From Phocaeicola_A sp964444735 (GTDB taxonomy: Bacteria > Bacteroidota > Bacteroidia > Bacteroidales > Bacteroidaceae): a stretch of DNA of 20,066 nt. Under the pieces are notes generated by a model that worked only from the letters and a program-made list of their open reading frames with translations, was not told the DNA's origin and made no database searches. The DNA lies in assembly GCA_964444735.1 (NCBI GenBank), contig CAYUIJ010000041.1:1-20066 (forward strand), read 5' to 3'. A program made the position numbers and the translations under genes. Below are positions 16,213 through 20,066 of the stretch, piece by piece. How positions within the stretch are numbered: position 1 is the first letter of the stretch; every line of letters begins with the position of its first letter.

Positions 16213-17454
16213 ATGGCAATAGTAAACGAACATTTCCTCAAGCTCCATGGAAACTACCTGTTCTCTGATATGGCAAAAAAAATAAATGCATTCAGGACCA
16301 CTCACCCTGAAAAGAAATTAATCAGACTGGGAATAGGTGACGTTACCCGTCCTCTCCCTCCGGTTTGCATTGAGGCGATGCACCGCGCCGTTGATGAAAT
16401 GAGCAATGCCGATACATTTCACGGATACGGGCCTGAACAAGGTTACGATTTTTTAATAGAGGCAATCATCAGACATGATTATGCGCCAAGAGGGATAAAT
16501 CTCAGCCCTTCAGAAGTCTTTGTCAGTGACGGTGCGAAAAGCGATACCGGAAATATTGGAGAATTATTGCGCTGGGACAACAGTATGGGAATTACTGACC
16601 CTGTATATCCGGTTTATGTGGACAGTAACATAATGTGTGGACGTTCTGGAGTATTAAATGAAGACGGAACATGGAGCAATGTAACTTATCTTCCATGTAC
16701 AGAAGAAAACAATTTTATTCCGGAACTCCCTGATCACAGAGTCAGCCTGATTTATTTATGTTATCCTAACAATCCTACGGGAACCACATTAACACACGGG
16801 CAATTAAAAAAATGGGTGGATTATGCGTTGGAAAACGATACATTAATTGTTTTTGATGCGGCATACGAGGCTTTTATTCAAGAACCCGGTGTCCCGCATT
16901 CGATATATGAAATACAAAATGCAAAGAATGTAGCCGTTGAGATCCGGAGTTTTTCTAAAACCGCAGGATTCACAGGAGTAAGGTGCGGATATACCATTGT
17001 CCCCAAAGAAGTTACAGCCGCCAATATCAAAGGAGAGCGTATACCGCTTAACCCGTTATGGAACAGAAGACAATGTACAAAGTTCAATGGTGCCGGCTAT
17101 ATCACCCAGCGTGGAGCGGAGGCCATATACACCCCGGAAGGGAAAAAACAAGTCAGAGACACAGTCAGCTATTATATGGAAAACGCGCGCGTAATGCGTG
17201 AAGGATTAAAAAAAGCGGGATTTAAAGTCTATGGCGGAATAAACGCCCCTTATTTATGGCTTAAAACCCCCGGCGGCATTTCATCGTGGAAGTTTTTCGA
17301 CCGGATGCTGTACGAAGTGAATATTGCAAGTACTCCGGGTGCAGGCTTCGGCCCTTGCGGCGAAGGATATTTACGCCTTACGGCTTTTGGACAGCATGAA
17401 GAATGTATAGAAGCCATGCGGCGCATTCAGGACTGGATACAAAAACTGCCTTAA
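16213..17454 (+). CDS. dapL: LL-diaminopimelate aminotransferase
   Basis: This is a 413-residue PLP-dependent aminotransferase that makes LL-diaminopimelate directly from tetrahydrodipicolinate and glutamate, bypassing the succinyl or acetyl route. The PLP lysine is Lys249 in RSFSKTAGFTGVRCGY. Other cofactor residues sit in YPNNPTGTTL (184-193) and FDAAYEAFI. DGAKSDTGNIGELL and RLGIGDVTRPLPP are characteristic of DapL. It is placed directly after dapF, the next enzyme of the pathway. No clear terminator follows before glnN. Confidence 0.96.
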   Translation: MAIVNEHFLKLHGNYLFSDMAKKINAFRTTHPEKKLIRLGIGDVTRPLPPVCIEAMHRAVDEMSNADTFHGYGPEQGYDFLIEAIIRHDYAPRGINLSPSEVFVSDGAKSDTGNIGELLRWDNSMGITDPVYPVYVDSNIMCGRSGVLNEDGTWSNVTYLPCTEENNFIPELPDHRVSLIYLCYPNNPTGTTLTHGQLKKWVDYALENDTLIVFDAAYEAFIQEPGVPHSIYEIQNAKNVAVEIRSFSKTAGFTGVRCGYTIVPKEVTAANIKGERIPLNPLWNRRQCTKFNGAGYITQRGAEAIYTPEGKKQVRDTVSYYMENARVMREGLKKAGFKVYGGINAPYLWLKTPGGISSWKFFDRMLYEVNIASTPGAGFGPCGEGYLRLTAFGQHEECIEAMRRIQDWIQKLP

Positions 17455-17576
17455 AGATAAAAGCGTCTTTGCTAACATAGTCCAAGGGCTCAATGTCTGC
17501 ACGCACGGAGAATCAGCCTGCAATCACCGGATGAATCAATCAAATATTTTATAAACAGGCAAATCAAAAAAACATT

Positions 17577-19766
17577 ATGTCAAAGTTAAGATTTAGAGTT
17601 GTAGAAAAGGCCTTCCAGACCAAGCCTTTGGAAGTGCATGTCCCGTCAGAACGTCCGGGTGAATACTTTGCGAAATACGTATTCACGCGTGAAAGAATGT
17701 TCAAGTACCTGCCGACCCGTGTTTACAATCAAATGGCAGACGTTATGGACAATGGCGTGGCATTGGACCGTGACATAGCCGATAAGGTGGCAGAAGGTAT
17801 GAAACGCTGGGCTATGGAGTTGGGAGCCACACACTATACCCACTGGTTCCAGCCATTGACTGAAAGTACGGCCGAAAAGCATGACGCCTTTGTAGAACAT
17901 GACGGGAAAGGAGGTATGATGGAAGAATTTTCCGGAAAGTTGCTGGTACAGCAAGAGCCGGATGCATCTTCGTTTCCCAATGGAGGTATCAGAAACACAT
18001 TCGAAGCGCGAGGATACAGCGCCTGGGATCCGTCCTCGCCTGTATTCGTTGTAGACGACACCCTATGCATTCCTACGGTATTCATCGCTTATACCGGCGA
18101 GTCACTAGACTATAAGGCCCCCCTGTTAAAAGCCCTCCGTGCCGTAAACAAAGCTGCGGTAGACGTTTGCCGATACTTTAATCCTGATGTAAGGAAAGTA
18201 GTCGCATACCTGGGATGGGAGCAAGAATACTTCTTAGTAGACGAAGGCCTTTATGCGGCACGCCCCGATTTATTACTGACAGGCCGTACTTTGATGGGGC
18301 ATGAGGCCTCAAAGAACCAGCAGCTCGAGGACCATTATTTCGGAGCCATTCCAACCAGGGTCGCAACCTTTATGAAAGACCTGGAGATACAGGCATTAGA
18401 ACTGGGCATTCCGGTTAAGACCCGCCATAATGAAGTTGCTCCTAACCAGTTCGAGCTGGCGCCTATATTCGAAGAATGCAACCTCGCGGTAGATCATAAC
18501 ATGCTTATCATGTCACTTATGAGAAAAGTTGCCCGTAGGCATGGTTTCCGGGTTTTATTGCACGAAAAGCCTTTCAAGGGCGTAAACGGTTCCGGCAAGC
18601 ATAACAACTGGTCTTTGGGAACGGATACCGGTATTTTACTAATGGCGCCTGGAAAAACGGCGGAAGAGAATCTGCGGTTCATTACCTTTGTCGTCAATAC
18701 GCTCATGGCCGTGTACCGTCATAACGGACTTTTGAAAGCTTCCATAATGAGTGCGACAAACGCTCATCGCCTGGGAGCCAACGAAGCCCCTCCCGCAATC
18801 ATATCGTCTTTCCTTGGAAAACAATTAAGCAGGGTATTGGACCATATGGAGAACAGTTCTGCCAACGAACTCGTCACATTAAGCGGGAAACATGGTATGA
18901 AACTGGATATACCGCAAATTCCGGAACTTCTGATAGACAACACGGATCGTAACCGTACCTCTCCTTTTGCATTCACCGGAAACCGCTTTGAATTCCGTGC
19001 GGTAGGCTCCGAAGCAAACTGTGCAAGTGCCATGATCGCGCTGAATACTGCCGTAGCCGAACAGCTCATCCAATTTAAGAAAGATGTAGATGCTCTAATC
19101 CGGCAAGGAGAATCAAAAATTGAGGCCATAATACAGGTTATACGCAAATATATCATTTTAAGCAAGCCCATTCGTTTCGACGGAAACGGCTACAGTGACG
19201 AATGGAAAGAAGAGGCCGCCCGGCGCGGACTGGACTGCGAGACAAGCTGTCCTCTGATATTTGACCGCTACCTTACGGACGAAAGCGTTCAGATGTTTGA
19301 ATCTACAGGTGTCATGAACAAAAAGGAACTGGAAGCCCGTAATGAAGTAAAATGGGAAACTTACACGAAGAAAATCCAGATTGAGGCGCGTGTCTTAGGA
19401 GATCTTGTAATGAATCATATCGTTCCTGTCGCCATTGAATATCAGACAAAACTGATAGACAATGCATATAAGATGAAAAAGCTTTTCCCGGCCGATGAGG
19501 CCGGCCGGCTATCTTCCGAGAATATAGCCATAATACGCAAGATAGCGGAACATACAAATTACATCAAAGAGCATGTAGATGCTATGGTGGAGGCCCGTAA
19601 GGTCGCAAATAAAATAACGTCTGAACGTGAAAAGGCAATAGCCTATCACGATACTATCTCTCCTATGTTGGAACGTATACGATATCACATAGACAAATTG
19701 GAACTAATTGTTGACGACCAGATGTGGACTCTGCCCAAATATCGCGAGCTGTTGTTCATCAGATAG
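17577..19766 (+). CDS. glnN: type III glutamine synthetase
   Basis: This is a 729-residue glutamine synthetase of the large type III (GlnN) class, which makes glutamine from glutamate, ammonia and ATP in the cytoplasm. The class-specific block FEARGYSAWDPSSPVFV lies at 142-158. Catalytic segments are GWEQEYFLVDEGL (213-225; metal-binding glutamates), TRHNEVAPNQFELAP (282-296) and KPFKGVNGSGKHNNWS (331-346). Type III enzymes usually have a little over 700 residues, so this one is full length. It starts 122 bases after dapL in the same direction. I found no convincing promoter in that gap, so it may share the dap transcript or have a weaker promoter. Confidence 0.96.
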   Translation: MSKLRFRVVEKAFQTKPLEVHVPSERPGEYFAKYVFTRERMFKYLPTRVYNQMADVMDNGVALDRDIADKVAEGMKRWAMELGATHYTHWFQPLTESTAEKHDAFVEHDGKGGMMEEFSGKLLVQQEPDASSFPNGGIRNTFEARGYSAWDPSSPVFVVDDTLCIPTVFIAYTGESLDYKAPLLKALRAVNKAAVDVCRYFNPDVRKVVAYLGWEQEYFLVDEGLYAARPDLLLTGRTLMGHEASKNQQLEDHYFGAIPTRVATFMKDLEIQALELGIPVKTRHNEVAPNQFELAPIFEECNLAVDHNMLIMSLMRKVARRHGFRVLLHEKPFKGVNGSGKHNNWSLGTDTGILLMAPGKTAEENLRFITFVVNTLMAVYRHNGLLKASIMSATNAHRLGANEAPPAIISSFLGKQLSRVLDHMENSSANELVTLSGKHGMKLDIPQIPELLIDNTDRNRTSPFAFTGNRFEFRAVGSEANCASAMIALNTAVAEQLIQFKKDVDALIRQGESKIEAIIQVIRKYIILSKPIRFDGNGYSDEWKEEAARRGLDCETSCPLIFDRYLTDESVQMFESTGVMNKKELEARNEVKWETYTKKIQIEARVLGDLVMNHIVPVAIEYQTKLIDNAYKMKKLFPADEAGRLSSENIAIIRKIAEHTNYIKEHVDAMVEARKVANKITSEREKAIAYHDTISPMLERIRYHIDKLELIVDDQMWTLPKYRELLFIR

Positions 19767-19786
19767 CCCGTAATCCGAACGGTATC

Positions 19787-19823
19787 AAAAAAGGGGTTGT
19801 GCCGGTTTTTTTGACACAACCCC
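19787..19823 (-). terminator. intrinsic terminator of the SusD-like gene
   Basis: The arms 19815-19823 and 19793-19801 form nine perfect pairs (GGGGTTGTG with CACAACCCC on the minus strand). TTTTTT (19792-19787) follows. On the plus strand no T run follows, so it serves the leftward gene and not glnN. Confidence 0.85.
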
Positions 19824-19865
19824 ATGCCGGCGGCTTATGGTCTTAAAGACTGATTACCGCAGCTC

Positions 19866-20066
19866 TTAGTTCCATCCGGGATTCTGCCCAAATTCATCCG
19901 GATTTGATATAGTAGTCAAAAATCCATTAGGAATAGGACGCAGATCGCAATATTCATTTACATAAGGCGCCACATCAGGATTATAATTAAGTTCCTTTAT
20001 ATAACGTACCAGATTGCCTGTGCGTTTCAAATCAAACCAGCGGATAAATTCTCATTTATGGAACAG
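19866..20066 (-). pseudogene. C-terminal end of a SusD/RagB-like nutrient-binding lipoprotein, with an in-frame stop
   Basis: The minus strand gives 61 codons from 20051 to the stop at 19866-19868. RWFDLKRTGNLVRYIKELN, then LRPIPNGF and the ending FGQNPGWN, match the C terminus of SusD-like proteins, which sit on the cell surface beside a SusC-type transporter and help capture glycans or other nutrients. Just upstream a TGA (20052-20054) interrupts the frame, after the in-frame residues LFHK at the window edge. The expected sequence there is a helix with a conserved Glu, so this is either a real nonsense or small-indel mutation or an error at a contig end. The rest of the gene lies outside. 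Confidence 0.7.

Noticed and set aside
19793..19823. Hairpin as a terminator of glnN
   Set aside because: On the plus strand the T run is in the loop and not after the stem; only the minus strand has the T run after the stem.

Overview
The window looks like a piece of a Bacteroidales chromosome, probably Bacteroides or a close relative. The reasons are: a Bacteroides-aerotolerance (Bat) operon, a type III glutamine synthetase (GlnN), the DapL variant of lysine synthesis, the end of a SusD-like gene, a lipoprotein with an acidic stretch after the lipidated cysteine, and several promoters of the Bacteroides type (TTTG, about 20 bases, TAnnTTTG). The sequence is draft quality: there is a run of ten N at 7810-7819.

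Positions 299-10382 (minus strand) hold the Bat operon, read from right to left: moxR, a DUF58 protein, a membrane-anchored BatD-like protein, batA, batB, batC, batD, batE, then a patatin-like phospholipase. Spacing within the Bat part is 0-17 bases. A good promoter lies just upstream of moxR. Two genes are broken in this sequence. The BatD-like gene is cut by the N gap, and the bases on either side share ATAC and join into one continuous protein if the gap is removed. batD has a one-base frameshift that separates its last 83 residues. Both breaks look more like assembly or sequencing faults than biology.

Positions 10897-13151 (minus strand) hold ftsY and rimO, overlapping by ATGA, with their own promoter. 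Positions 13363-14664 (minus strand) hold an unrecognised lipoprotein gene with a clear terminator. Upstream of it, 14731-14940 carries the most interesting signal in the window: a Bacteroides promoter with both boxes exact, followed by about 205 bases whose minus-strand transcript can fold into one long interrupted rod with paired ends, in the manner of 6S RNA. Several of its pairs are G-U only on the minus strand. One strand of its tip hairpin can instead pair with the 3' end.

Positions 15194-17454 (plus strand) hold a promoter, a possible 51-residue small protein, dapF and dapL (the last two steps to meso-diaminopimelate). glnN follows at 17577-19766. A minus-strand terminator and the last part of a SusD-like gene, with an in-frame stop, close the window. 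The left edge (107-280) holds an open stretch that reads like the end of a protein but has no start codon.
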